This document shows positions 8,376 to 16,447 of a DNA stretch of 64,000 nucleotides, piece after piece. The notes below the pieces were generated by a model that was not told the DNA's origin, searched no databases, and saw only the letters and a program-made list of their open reading frames with translations. Each line of letters opens with the position of its first letter. The first letter of the stretch is position 1. Origin of the DNA: Glycomyces niveus (GTDB lineage: Bacteria > Actinomycetota > Actinomycetes > Mycobacteriales > Micromonosporaceae); assembly GCF_017592475.1 (NCBI RefSeq), contig NZ_JAGFNP010000004.1:186001-250000 (forward strand), given 5' to 3'. The position numbers and the translations under genes are program-made.

Positions 8376-9020
8376 TCAAGCCGTCGAAGTGACCCCGAGG
8401 GTGACCGTTCCGCCGTCGGCGAATCCGATCTCGACACGGACGGCGCCCGAGGTCCCTGGGACCGTTCGCAGCCCAGCGGGCCGGTCACCGCACCAGTCCT
8501 CGATGACATCGCGCGGCCCGGCCACATCGATCCCGGTGATGCCCACCGGCTCGCGGCCGTGCTCGGCCCGGAGCGGCGGGAACCCCTCCGACCAGTGGAT
8601 CAGGCAAGGCAGATAGCGCCGTGCGAAGTTCTGCCCGAACCCGGCCAGCAGGTACGGAGGGAAACCCGGTCCTTCCGCGGGCGCCTCGATGAGCGACATC
8701 GCATGCCGCGCCGCCAGTTCGCGCAGTCGCGCTTCCTCCTCGACCGCGACCAGCCAGGCCACCGGGATCAACGTGTCCTCGGGATGCAGCTCGAGCGCTT
8801 CCGAATCGAACCGCAGCAATGGCGGGGCGCCCGGCGCGGGCGCCTTCCCGTTCGGGTAGTGGACTTCAAGGAGCTGCCCGTGCCGCAGCGGCACAACGAG
8901 ATTCGACAGACCCAGACCCGGCAGTTCCCGGCCCCGCGCTATGCCGAGACCGGCTTCGGCCAGCGCCTGCTCGGCCTCTTGCCGTGAGCGGGTGGCGAGT
9001 ACGACGTGATCGATCTCCAT
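8376..9020 (-). CDS. glyoxalase-like domain protein
   Basis: This 214-residue cytosolic protein has the fold of the vicinal oxygen chelate superfamily, single-polypeptide type (PF13468-like). It begins MEIDHVVLATRS, the standard first beta strand with a metal-binding His at residue 4. It has LLEVHYPNG near 53 and a second half with P-C-L-I-H-W-S-E-G-F, a motif seen in this subfamily. The substrate is unknown. It is not adjacent to another VOC gene in the same direction; the VOC gene at 9368 is on the other strand and belongs to a different subfamily. Confidence 0.75.
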   Translation of the reverse strand: MEIDHVVLATRSRQEAEQALAEAGLGIARGRELPGLGLSNLVVPLRHGQLLEVHYPNGKAPAPGAPPLLRFDSEALELHPEDTLIPVAWLVAVEEEARLRELAARHAMSLIEAPAEGPGFPPYLLAGFGQNFARRYLPCLIHWSEGFPPLRAEHGREPVGITGIDVAGPRDVIEDWCGDRPAGLRTVPGTSGAVRVEIGFADGGTVTLGVTSTA

Positions 9021-9062
9021 CCGCCCAAACTACCGAGTTCGACAACGATTATCAATAAGGTC

Positions 9063-9222
9063 GACCGGTCTCAGGCCTGGTACTGCCTCGACGGCCGCGT
9101 CGACCTCGCCGGCGCGCAGCATCGCGAGCGCCGGCACGGGTGGGCCTCGAACAGTTCGATGCGGATGCCCGGGTGCTCGCCGCGCATCGCCGCGCCGCTT
9201 CGGGGACGAGGGCTCTCAGCAT
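9063..9222 (-). pseudogene. LysR-family regulator fragment, frameshifted
   Basis: Reading minus from 9222, three frames must be joined to recover part of a LysR substrate-binding domain. These are MLRALVPEAARR, then AMRGEHPGIRIELFEAHP, then PALAMLRAGEVDAAVEAVPG. The middle block (R-x-x-x-P-x-I-x-x-x-L-x-E) and the last block (L-x-x-G-E-V-D-x-A-V) are standard LysR effector-domain motifs. The helix-turn-helix and the rest of the domain are gone. At least two frameshifts and both truncations show it is dead. Confidence 0.7.
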
Positions 9223-9250
9223 GTATCGATGGTATCTATGGGGTTTCTAG

Positions 9251-9349
9251 GTGATCTGGCATTGGACTGATAGCAGCGAGAACGCGGTCTCGCTGCACGT
9301 CTACGGCACCGACCTCGGCCGGGTCGGCAGCAGCGTCCACCGCTACTAA
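9251..9349 (+). pseudogene. C-terminal remnant of a cysteine dioxygenase-like cupin
   Basis: The frame from 9251 to TAA at 9347-9349 encodes 32 residues with AVSLHVYGTDLGRVGSSVHR. This resembles the end of cysteine dioxygenase-type cupins, whose last strands carry S-L-H-V-Y, including the third metal-binding His. A stop codon lies directly upstream in frame and no cupin core is left. It faces the LysR fragment, so a regulator-enzyme pair may have decayed together. Confidence 0.5.
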
Positions 9350-9367
9350 GAAGGGGATTGAGACACC

Positions 9368-9805
9368 ATGGCACTCAAGCGAATGGACCACACCGGCATC
9401 GTGGTCGACGACCTCCCGGCCGCCATCGGCTTCTTCACCGCGCTCGGCATGGAGCTGGTGGGGCAGGCGCCCGTGAGCGGCGAATGGGCGGACAGGCTCA
9501 CCGCGCTGGAGGGCCTGCGGGCCGACATCGCCATGCTGCGGACCCCGGACGGCAACAGCCAGGTCGAGCTGTCGGTCATCCACAGCCCCAAGGCGACCGC
9601 CCCGGCGCCGTGGGAGCCGGTGAGCACGCCGGGCATCCCGCGCCTCGCGTTCGTCGTCGACGATGTGGACGAGGCCATCGAGCAGCTGCGCCCGCACGGC
9701 GCCGAGCTCGTCGGCGAGATCGCGCAGTACGAGGACTACGTGCGGTACGGCTACGTGCGCGGACCGGCAGGCGTCATCATCGGGCTGATCCAGGAACTCG
9801 GCTGA
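9368..9805 (+). CDS. VOC-family (glyoxalase/bleomycin resistance-like) protein
   Basis: This 145-residue protein has two beta-alpha-beta-beta-beta repeats. It starts MALKRMDHTGIVVDDLPAAI with metal-site His at residue 8. The second repeat begins PRLAFVVDDVDEAIEQL near 97 and ends in YGYVRGPAGVIIGLIQELG, where the Glu is in the position of the last metal ligand (G-x-x-x-x-L-x-E). AAGAAGGGG before the ATG is a good ribosome binding site. The gene is monocistronic. The reaction, whether isomerase, dioxygenase or thiol transferase, cannot be read from sequence. Confidence 0.85.
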   Translation: MALKRMDHTGIVVDDLPAAIGFFTALGMELVGQAPVSGEWADRLTALEGLRADIAMLRTPDGNSQVELSVIHSPKATAPAPWEPVSTPGIPRLAFVVDDVDEAIEQLRPHGAELVGEIAQYEDYVRYGYVRGPAGVIIGLIQELG

Positions 9806-9851
9806 CACGACCGGTCCGCGCACGGAGGCGTCCTCCCCCGGTCGGGCGGGC

Positions 9852-10676
9852 TCATTCGCGCGCGGTGCGTTCGAGGAACGGGATCACCAGGGCCGCGAGT
9901 TCATCGGGGGTGGTGTAGTTCGCGTCGTGCGGGGCGCCGGGGACGACGGCGGTCTCGGCTTGCGGCAGCAGGCGGTCGAGTTCGCTGATCCAGCGCTGGG
10001 AGGCCACGGTCTCCTTGGCGCCGCGGGTGATGAGGACGGGCGCCTGCACGCGGGGCAGGCGCCGGTCGATCCGGTCGGCCAGGGCGATGTCGAAGGTGCG
10101 CCAGGCGCGCCGCAGGCCGGCGTCGGCCAGGTCGCGCAGGATCACCGGCAGCTGGCCCGGGTCCTCGTACGGGAGGCCGCGGACCCAGTGCCACGTCTGC
10201 CGGAGTTTGGTGGGGTAGGCGGGGTCCATCGTGGGGCCCACCAGGACCACGCTCCGCACGAGCGCCGGGTGCTCTTCGGCCAAGGCGGTCGCGACCTGCG
10301 CGCCGAAGGAGTTGCCGACGACGGCGACGGGCCCCTCCCCGATCGCCTCGAGCCACATGGCGATCCACTTCGCCAGGGCCGAGACGTCGGCCGGGGCGCC
10401 CGGGTCGCCGCTGAATCCGAAGCCCGGCATGTCGAGCGCCCGCACCGGGTACCGCTCGGCGAGCCGTGCGGCCAGCGGCATGAGGTACCGGTGCGAGACG
10501 GCCATGCCGTGGACCAGGAGGACCGGTGTTCCGGGCGGGTCCTCGCGGGTCGCCCGCCAGTGCAGCCGCACGCCGTCGACGCGGGCCCAGCGGCTCTCGA
10601 ACACGGCGTCCGGCCGCGGCGCGGCCGTGGCGAGCCGATGGCGCTCGCGCAGGCGCCGCCAGTTCCAGTCGCGCAT
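9852..10676 (-). CDS. alpha/beta hydrolase
   Basis: This 274-residue cytosolic hydrolase has an oxyanion-hole motif VLLVHGMAVS near 53, a nucleophile elbow VVGNSFGAQVA with Ser near 124, an Asp region RVQAPVLITRGAKE near 220 and a C-terminal His in GAPHDANY near 255. It resembles the esterase/C-C hydrolase side of the family; the substrate is unknown. A GTG at 10691 is in frame, but AAAGGAG lies 5 nt before the ATG at 10676, which is therefore chosen. A lone gene with no clear operon partner. Confidence 0.85.
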   Translation of the reverse strand: MRDWNWRRLRERHRLATAAPRPDAVFESRWARVDGVRLHWRATREDPPGTPVLLVHGMAVSHRYLMPLAARLAERYPVRALDMPGFGFSGDPGAPADVSALAKWIAMWLEAIGEGPVAVVGNSFGAQVATALAEEHPALVRSVVLVGPTMDPAYPTKLRQTWHWVRGLPYEDPGQLPVILRDLADAGLRRAWRTFDIALADRIDRRLPRVQAPVLITRGAKETVASQRWISELDRLLPQAETAVVPGAPHDANYTTPDELAALVIPFLERTARE

Positions 10677-10734
10677 CGACGCTCCTTTCACGATGGCATG
10701 AGCGTATCGCCGCCGCGGCGTCGCGTTCGGACCG

Positions 10735-11316
10735 TCAGCGGCGAACCTGGTAGCGCAGGTGGAGCACCCGGTCGCCTTGGAGGACGGTGTCGGGGTCCTC
10801 CAGCAGGTGCTGCACGTCGACCGAACCGAAGTAGCGCCTGCCGGTGCCGAAGACGACGGGGGCGACGTCCATGCGCACCTCGTCGACCAGGCCCGCGGCG
10901 AGCGCCTGGCCGCCGACGTCGCCGGCGGCGACCTCGACCAGGCGGTCGCCCGCGAGCTCCTGCGCCTTGGCGACGGCCGCCTCGACGCCGTCGACGAAGT
11001 GGAACGGCGCCTCGGGGTCCCAGCCTTCGGGCGGGGGCCGGTGCGTCACGACGACCACGTGGTCGATCCCGCCCGGGGGCTCGCCGTCCCAGCCGTCCGT
11101 CAGGTCGAAGACGCGGCGGCCGGCGATCGTGACCCCGACCTGGTCCCAGTAGGGGCGGGTGTAGTCGTAGGACGTCTGCGACACCGTGATCGCGCCGCTG
11201 TCGTCCAAGGGGACGTCGCCGTTGGTCAGCCACTCGAACAGCGGTCCGGGCCAGTCGTTCTCGTCGGCGATGAAGCCGTCGACCGACACCGACGCGTACA
11301 TGACCACTCTGCCCAC
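10735..11316 (-). CDS. dihydrofolate reductase / RibD C-terminal family protein
   Basis: This 193-residue protein of the RibD_C/DHFR fold starts MGRVVMYASVSVDGFIADEN, the typical M-x-S-V-D-G-x-I-A opening. It has AGRRVFDLTDGW near 68 and a late GGDVGGQALAAGLVDEVRMD-type segment (the NADPH site G-G-x-x-L and D-E). These stand-alone homologues are thought to be NADPH-dependent reductases, but substrates are rarely known. It lies between two hydrolase genes on the same strand with gaps of 58 and 84 bp, so it is probably a separate unit. Confidence 0.85.
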   Translation of the reverse strand: MGRVVMYASVSVDGFIADENDWPGPLFEWLTNGDVPLDDSGAITVSQTSYDYTRPYWDQVGVTIAGRRVFDLTDGWDGEPPGGIDHVVVVTHRPPPEGWDPEAPFHFVDGVEAAVAKAQELAGDRLVEVAAGDVGGQALAAGLVDEVRMDVAPVVFGTGRRYFGSVDVQHLLEDPDTVLQGDRVLHLRYQVRR

Positions 11317-11400
11317 GGGGCCCTCCTTCGGTCTGGGTTGACCTCAACCTAGCGTGTCGTGGGGCCGTCGGTCTCGCAAGCGATCGATCGGACGGCGGCG

Positions 11401-12357
11401 TTACCGGGCGAACCGGTCCGTGGCCGCCACGATGGCCTCCGCCGTCGCGTCGCCGGAGATGCCGTGGCCCTCATTGGAGATGAGCACCAGCTCGGCGTCC
11501 TTCCAGACCTGCGCGAGGTTCCAGGCGATGTCCGCCGGGCCGCTGATGTCCAAGCGCCCGTGGATCATCACGCCGGGGATCCCGGCGAGGTTCGCCGCAT
11601 CGCGCAGCAGCGCACCGTCCTCGACGAAGCCGGCGTGGCGCCAGTAGTGGGTGACGAGGCGGGCGAACCGCATCCGGAAGCGGGGGTCGTCGAACCGGGG
11701 GTCGGGCTCGTGACCGGGGTCGGTGGAGACGTGCACGTCCTCCCAGCGGCACCACTCCCGGGCCGCCGTCTCGCGGACCGACGGGTCGGGGTCCTCGAGC
11801 ATGCGGGCGTACGCGTCGACGAGGCTGCCGTCGCGTTCGGCCTCGGGCACGGTGTCGCGGAAGCGGGCCCACTCCTCGGGGAAGATCCGGCCCATGTCCC
11901 TGGTCACCCAGGTGACCTCGCGGCGGGTGGTGTTGGTGACGCTGAACAGCACCAGCTCCGAGACGCGGTCGGGGTGCGCCTCGGCGTAGGCCAGGCCGAG
12001 CGTGACGCCCCAGGAGCCGCCGATGACGAGCCACCGCTCGACGCCCAGGTGCTCGCGGAGGCGTTCGGTGTCGGCGATCAGGTGCGCGGTGGTGTTGGCG
12101 GCCAATGAGGTTTCCGGGTCGGCGGCGTCGGGGACGCTGCGCCCGCAGCCGCGCTGGTCGAACAGGACGATCCGGTAGGCCTCGGGGTCGAACAGGCGGC
12201 GCCAGAACGAGCCCGCGCCGGAACCGGGACCGCCGTGCAGCACGACGGCGGGCTTGCCCTCCGGGTTCCCGCACGCCTCCCAGTACACGAGGTTGCCGTC
12301 GCCCACATCGAGCATGCCCTGGTCGTACGGCTCCACCGGGGGATAGAGACCGGTCAT
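11401..12357 (-). CDS. pip: proline iminopeptidase
   Basis: This S33-family aminopeptidase of 318 residues removes N-terminal proline from peptides in the cytosol. It has the family oxyanion motif HGGPG at 41-45, DQRGCGRS at 67-74, and the nucleophile elbow GGSWG with S115. D in the HGRLDISGP segment near 268 and H in NEGHGISG near 297 complete the triad. The length is typical. AAGGAGGA lies just before the ATG. It is divergent from a MarR gene 43 bp away over a perfect palindrome, so it is likely repressed by that MarR. Confidence 0.95.
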   Translation of the reverse strand: MTGLYPPVEPYDQGMLDVGDGNLVYWEACGNPEGKPAVVLHGGPGSGAGSFWRRLFDPEAYRIVLFDQRGCGRSVPDAADPETSLAANTTAHLIADTERLREHLGVERWLVIGGSWGVTLGLAYAEAHPDRVSELVLFSVTNTTRREVTWVTRDMGRIFPEEWARFRDTVPEAERDGSLVDAYARMLEDPDPSVRETAAREWCRWEDVHVSTDPGHEPDPRFDDPRFRMRFARLVTHYWRHAGFVEDGALLRDAANLAGIPGVMIHGRLDISGPADIAWNLAQVWKDAELVLISNEGHGISGDATAEAIVAATDRFAR

Positions 12358-12376
12358 CGCTCCTCCTTCGCATTTA

Positions 12377-12390
12377 TAACAGCGCTGTTA
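12377..12390. promoter_or_regulatory. MarR operator between pip and marR
   Basis: TAACAGCGCTGTTA is a perfect 14-bp palindrome centred in the 43-bp gap between divergent pip and marR. A further half-site ATAACAG follows, ending next to the marR start. The site would control both promoters. Confidence 0.75.
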
Positions 12391-12400
12391 GAATAACAGT

Positions 12401-12916
12401 GTGAAGCACCATCCCGATCCCGCCGCCCTGGGCACCCTCCTCCGCCACGTCCTCGAGCAGCTCGAGGGCGATGTGGCCGCCTGCTACCGGGAGCGGGGGC
12501 TCCCCGAATACCGCCCCCGCTTCTCCCCCGTCGTCCGCGTCCTCCTCGCCGAAGGCCCCCAGTCCGTCCGCGACCTGGCCGCCAAGGTCGGCGTCACCCA
12601 CTCCGCGGCCAGCCAGACGGCGATCCAGATGGCCCGCGCGGGCCTGGTCGCCCACACCGCCGACCCGGACGACAGCCGCCGGCGCCTGATCTCCCTGACC
12701 CCGAAGGCCCGGCGGATGGTCCCGCAGATCACGGCGGAGTGGGAGGCGACCACCGCGGCCATCGACGAACTCGACACGGAACTCTCCATGCCGTTGGCGC
12801 ACTTGCTCATCGAGGTTTCGGAGGCGATCGGGCGCCGCCCGCTCCGGGACCGCATCGCCGCCGCCTTCGGCGACGAGGACGGCGGTCAGTCCAGTTCGAC
12901 CACCTCGGCGTCGTAG
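12401..12916 (+). CDS. MarR-family transcriptional regulator
   Basis: This 171-residue winged-helix regulator has its HTH at about 55-80 (VRDLAAKVGVTHSAASQTAI) and the wing D-P-D-D-S-R-R-R-L-I-S-L-T near 87-99, the MarR hallmark. It starts with GTG at 12401 and has no Shine-Dalgarno sequence; TAGAATAA-like bases lie about 10 nt upstream, so the mRNA is probably leaderless. Its last 31 bp overlap the 3' end of the convergent GH42 gene. It is divergent from pip, with the perfect palindrome at 12377-12390 between them. Confidence 0.9.
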   Translation: MKHHPDPAALGTLLRHVLEQLEGDVAACYRERGLPEYRPRFSPVVRVLLAEGPQSVRDLAAKVGVTHSAASQTAIQMARAGLVAHTADPDDSRRRLISLTPKARRMVPQITAEWEATTAAIDELDTELSMPLAHLLIEVSEAIGRRPLRDRIAAAFGDEDGGQSSSTTSAS

Positions 12917-14889
12917 GGGCCGAGAAGGAACCCGCCGTCGAAGCGGGCCTCGGAGAGGACGCCGGTGGCCTTGCCCTGGAATGCGATCGGCTTCGGTTCG
13001 GCGTCGAGGTTGAGATAGAGCACGTGGCGGTCGTCCACGGCGCGGGCCATGACGCCGGCGGGGACCTCCGGTCCGGCGGGGACCTCGAGCAGGGCGAGCT
13101 CGGCTTCGAGGAGCGGGTCGAGGACTTCGCGCCGGGCGGGCAGGGCGACGTACACCGCCCGGCCCGAGCCGTAGCGGTTGGCGGTGATGAGCGGGTAGTC
13201 CGCGTCGAGGCCCGTTGCACGGGCGAGTGTTTCGGCGGTGGTGGGCTCGACCAGGTCGAACCGCGGTGTCGCGGCCGAGACGGCGCGGCCGTCGAAGTCG
13301 AGGTCGAGTCGTTCGCTCCCGGTGCGGCCGTGGGCGAGTTCGTTGAGCATCGCGGTCTCCTCGTAGGAGCCGACCCGGATGCCGAAGACGTCGTCGAGCC
13401 CGCCTGGGCGGGTCGAGGCGAAGGCCTGGCCGTCGGCGTCCAATGTGGCCGAATACGAGGTCATGACCACGGTGCCCCCGCGCTCGACGAACGCGCGGAT
13501 GCGGTCGGCGGCAGCTTCGTCGAGCACGAGCACGCCCGGGACGATCAGCAGCTTGAAGTCGAGCGCGCTGTGAGCGAGGTCGACCATGCGCACGTCGAGG
13601 TTGCGGCTGACGACCGCTTCGAACGCGGTCTGCGCCTGCCGGTCGTGGCGCTCGGGGAAGACCGCGCTGGCGATCTGGCTGGGGAAGTCCAGCGCCACCG
13701 CGACCTCGGCGCGCGGCCGGTAGGGGAAGCCGCGGCCCTCCAGCTTCGCGAACTCGGCGGCGATCCGCCGGTACTCGTCGAGCTTGCGGTTCGGGCGGCC
13801 GTCCCAGTCGACCATGCCCTGCAGGAACTGCTCCTCCCCCGCGTGCATGGTCTGCCAGGTCCAGCCGCACACGAGCTGGTTGCCCAACATCAGGGAGGCG
13901 TAGGCGGACTTGCGGATCGAGCCGGGGACGGCGGTCATCGTGGTGAACTCGGTGCACCAGAACGGGGTGGTGTTCTCGTACTGGATGCGGGCCATGCCGA
14001 ACAGGGCGCCGCGCAGGCCCTCATTGTCGATGATCGTGCCGCCCGGGTAGAAGCCGTTCCCGGCGCGCGTGATCCGTCCCCTGTAGGCGGCGGGGGCGTA
14101 GTCGAAGTGCTTCTTGTCGGCGTAGTACCACATGTTCGTGGTGGTGAGCATGCCCGGAGCGTTCGCCTCGACCACGTCGAGGAGCGCTTCGAGGTAGGTC
14201 TCGACCTCGTGGGAGATGAAGCGGCGGAAGTCGAGGACGCGTTCGGGGGCGCCGGTGTAGGTCCCGGACTGCGGCAGGCCGACGTCGGCGAAGTCGCCGA
14301 TGCGGCGGGACCAGCGGTGGCCGGCCCAGGCCGTGTTGAGCGCTTCGGCCGTGCCGTACTTGTCCTTGAGCCAGGCGATGAAGCGCGCCCGCACGGTCTC
14401 GGAGTAGGAGATCGGGCCGTCGCCGGGCTCGTTGTCGATGCCGAAGGCGGCCAGCGCGGGGTGGCCGGCGTAGCGCTTGGTCAGCCGGTCGGCGAAGCGC
14501 ATCGCGTGGGAGCGGAAGGCGGGGTCGCCGACGTCGTCCATGTAGCGGTGGTTGGGGTAGAGCCGGCCGCCGTCGGAGGCGACGACGTCGATGGAGGGGT
14601 GCTTGCGGTGGAGCCACAGCGGCGCGGGCCGGACGGCGATGTCGAGGATGACGCCGATCCCGTTGGCCTGCATGAGGTCCATGACCTCGTCGAACCATTC
14701 GAAGGTGAATGCACCGTCGCTCGGCTCGAAGGTGTCCCAGGCGAGGTGGCCGAGGCGCACCATGCGGATGCCGGCGTCGCGCATCATCGCGGCGTCGCGG
14801 CGCCAGGTGGCGGGGTCGGAGTCGTGCGGGTGGTAGTTGGCGCCGACGATGAGGTCGGGCAGGTGCTGGCCTGCGGCGGAAGGGTTCAC
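12886..14889 (-). CDS. GH42 beta-galactosidase
   Basis: This retaining beta-galactosidase of the GH42 TIM-barrel family has no signal peptide, so it acts on imported galactosides. Counting from GTG 14889 (667 residues), the acid/base is E154 in GIDNEPG and the nucleophile is E314 in WCTEFTTM. A trimerisation/beta-galactosidase A-like domain follows (about 385-590) and then a short beta domain. The open frame extends to 14943, but that would place the start on top of the operator at 14932-14943; GAGGA lies 4 nt before GTG 14889. The LacI gene directly upstream on the same strand is its likely regulator. Confidence 0.93.
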   Translation of the reverse strand: MNPSAAGQHLPDLIVGANYHPHDSDPATWRRDAAMMRDAGIRMVRLGHLAWDTFEPSDGAFTFEWFDEVMDLMQANGIGVILDIAVRPAPLWLHRKHPSIDVVASDGGRLYPNHRYMDDVGDPAFRSHAMRFADRLTKRYAGHPALAAFGIDNEPGDGPISYSETVRARFIAWLKDKYGTAEALNTAWAGHRWSRRIGDFADVGLPQSGTYTGAPERVLDFRRFISHEVETYLEALLDVVEANAPGMLTTTNMWYYADKKHFDYAPAAYRGRITRAGNGFYPGGTIIDNEGLRGALFGMARIQYENTTPFWCTEFTTMTAVPGSIRKSAYASLMLGNQLVCGWTWQTMHAGEEQFLQGMVDWDGRPNRKLDEYRRIAAEFAKLEGRGFPYRPRAEVAVALDFPSQIASAVFPERHDRQAQTAFEAVVSRNLDVRMVDLAHSALDFKLLIVPGVLVLDEAAADRIRAFVERGGTVVMTSYSATLDADGQAFASTRPGGLDDVFGIRVGSYEETAMLNELAHGRTGSERLDLDFDGRAVSAATPRFDLVEPTTAETLARATGLDADYPLITANRYGSGRAVYVALPARREVLDPLLEAELALLEVPAGPEVPAGVMARAVDDRHVLYLNLDAEPKPIAFQGKATGVLSEARFDGGFLLGPYDAEVVELD

Positions 14890-14931
14890 GGGTTCCTCGG
14901 TTTCAAATCGGTCGGGTCGGTGATCGCTTGA

Positions 14932-14943
14932 GTGAAGGTTCAC
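14932..14943. promoter_or_regulatory. LacI-type operator, GH42 promoter copy
   Basis: GTGAAGGTTCAC has perfect GTGAA/TTCAC arms. The same 12-mer, on the other strand, occurs at 16064-16075 upstream of the lacI gene. It lies 43 bp before the GH42 start. Confidence 0.75.
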
Positions 14944-14979
14944 GCTCTTAAGGAGCTGAGACGCGTCCGGCCCGCGTGC

Positions 14980-15984
14980 TCAGGCGCTGCCCCTCCACAG
15001 CACGCGGGAGGCGGCCCGGCGCCGGATCGGTTCGAGGCGGGCGAACTCGGCCTTGGCGAGGGTTTCGACGACGTCCATGACATGGCCGGCGAACTCGCTT
15101 CGGTCGATGGCGATGGAGGTGAGCGGCGGATCGACCGCTTCGCCGAGGGCCAGGCCGTCGACGCCGACGATGCTGACGTGCCGGGGGACCTCGATGCCGA
15201 GGTGGTGCGCGCTCTGGACCGCGCCGAGTGCCATGAGGTCGTTGAACATCAGCACCGCGTCGGTGCCGGGGTGGCGTTCCATCAGCTCGGCGAAGGCCCT
15301 GCCGCCGCCCGAAATGGACTCCTCGCCGACGATGACGCCGGTCAGGTCGTCGCCCACGGCGTCTTCGAACCACCGCCGGCGCGGTGATACCGTGTCGCCT
15401 CCGAAGTGGCGCCGGTAGTTCGCCGAGTCGACCATGCCGAAGGTCTGGGCGCCGCGTTCCCGCAGGACGCCGACCGCCTCTTCGACGCCGGTCTTGAGGT
15501 CGACGCCGACCGCGTGCACGCCGGGTGCCGAGTCGGACCCGGACCGGAACTCAGCGTCGAGTCGCACCAGGGGGAGTCCCCCGCACACCCGCCGGAGGTG
15601 GGCGTCCGCGCCGGCGAGGTGGCCCACGATGACGTCGACCTGCGGGGCGAGCATCGCCAGCGCCTCGTCCATGCCGCGTTCGGTCGAGGCGACCATGATC
15701 TGCCAGCCGCGGTCGGCGCCGGCTTCGAGGAGCGAGGCGGCGAGGTCGGTGTAGTAGGGGTTGCGGAAGGAGGCGACCACGAAGCCCATCGCGGGGGTCT
15801 TCTCGCGGGTCACGAGGCTGCGGGCGAAGCGGCTCGCGCGGTAGCCGAGGCGTTCGGCGGCGTCGAGGACCTTCTGCCGCGTCGCCTCGCTGATGCGGCC
15901 CGTGCCGTTCATCGCGCGCGTCACGGTCTGGCGGGAGACGCCCACCTCCGCGGCGACGTCGAGGATCGTCACGCGTTTGGCCAC
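14980..15984 (-). CDS. LacI-family repressor of the galactosidase gene
   Basis: This 334-residue regulator starts VAKRVTILDVAAEVGVSRQT (GTG at 15984 after GAAGGGA), the canonical LacI HTH. The hinge helix is near 50-60 (ASRFARSLVT). The periplasmic-binding-protein-like sensor follows, with FRNPYYTDLAASLLEAG near 75 and SIVGVDGLALGE near 265. GH42 follows 90 bp downstream, and the 12-bp operator is present before both genes, so it most likely represses both and responds to a galactoside. The inducer is unknown. Confidence 0.92.
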   Translation of the reverse strand: MAKRVTILDVAAEVGVSRQTVTRAMNGTGRISEATRQKVLDAAERLGYRASRFARSLVTREKTPAMGFVVASFRNPYYTDLAASLLEAGADRGWQIMVASTERGMDEALAMLAPQVDVIVGHLAGADAHLRRVCGGLPLVRLDAEFRSGSDSAPGVHAVGVDLKTGVEEAVGVLRERGAQTFGMVDSANYRRHFGGDTVSPRRRWFEDAVGDDLTGVIVGEESISGGGRAFAELMERHPGTDAVLMFNDLMALGAVQSAHHLGIEVPRHVSIVGVDGLALGEAVDPPLTSIAIDRSEFAGHVMDVVETLAKAEFARLEPIRRRAASRVLWRGSA

Positions 15985-16063
15985 GGTCCCGTCCCTTCGA
16001 TGCTGTCGGGCTCGTGATAGCGGCCCGTGCCGGATGCGCCCGTCTCGTGGTGGAGCGTAATGG

Positions 16064-16075
16064 GTGAACCTTCAC
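16064..16075. promoter_or_regulatory. LacI-type operator, lacI promoter copy
   Basis: GTGAACCTTCAC is the exact reverse complement of the site before the GH42 gene. It lies 80 bp upstream of the lacI start and about 117 bp upstream of the GH13 stub on the other strand, so it once could have controlled that gene too. Confidence 0.75.
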
Positions 16076-16191
16076 GCTGCCGAACCGGGCGGCCGCCGGC
16101 AACCGGCGGTCCCGCGCAGCGCCCGGGATTCCCGGCGGGCGCGGTCGGACACTCGCAGGGCCCTCGGTGACCTACCGCCGAAGGAGCCCCC

Positions 16192-16281
16192 ATGCAGCCG
16201 TTCTGGTACCGCAATGCCGTTGTCTACGCCGTCGGCCCGGCCATGTTCCGCGACTCGGACGGGGACGGATGGGGCGCCGCC
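16192..16281 (+). pseudogene. N-terminal stub of a GH13 alpha-amylase-family gene
   Basis: From ATG 16192, with AAGGAG just upstream, the translation MQPFWYRNAVVYAVGPAMFR followed by DSDGDGWG matches the start of GH13 enzymes of the trehalose synthase/oligo-glucosidase kind (W-Y-x-x-A-V-x-Y). After about 30 residues the match ends and the frame reads unrelated sequence to 16398. A second plus-strand frame over 16283-16420 (PPVDLALLSPKEIAIPLAAR) looks protein-like and may be the tail of another deleted gene. The stub is divergent from lacI across the operator, so it was probably part of that sugar regulon before a deletion. Confidence 0.65.
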
Positions 16282-16447
16282 TCCGGTCGATCTCGCGTTG
16301 TTGTCGCCGAAGGAGATCGCGATACCGCTCGCGGCCCGTCGGAGAGCGCTCAGGCAACTGCGAGCCCGAAGCGTCGTCTCCTTTCTGGACTTCGATGACT
16401 TCGACCGGACTCCGCTCGACGCGCCACGATCCGGCCGATCGGCGGGT

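Noticed and set aside
12739..14931. 730-codon plus-strand frame opposite the GH42 gene
   Set aside because: Antisense shadow of a clear GH42 enzyme; no ribosome binding site or motif.
16283..16420. Plus-strand segment PPVDLALLSPKEIAIPLAAR as a gene
   Set aside because: It has no start or family match and follows the GH13 stub in a different frame; treated as possible debris.
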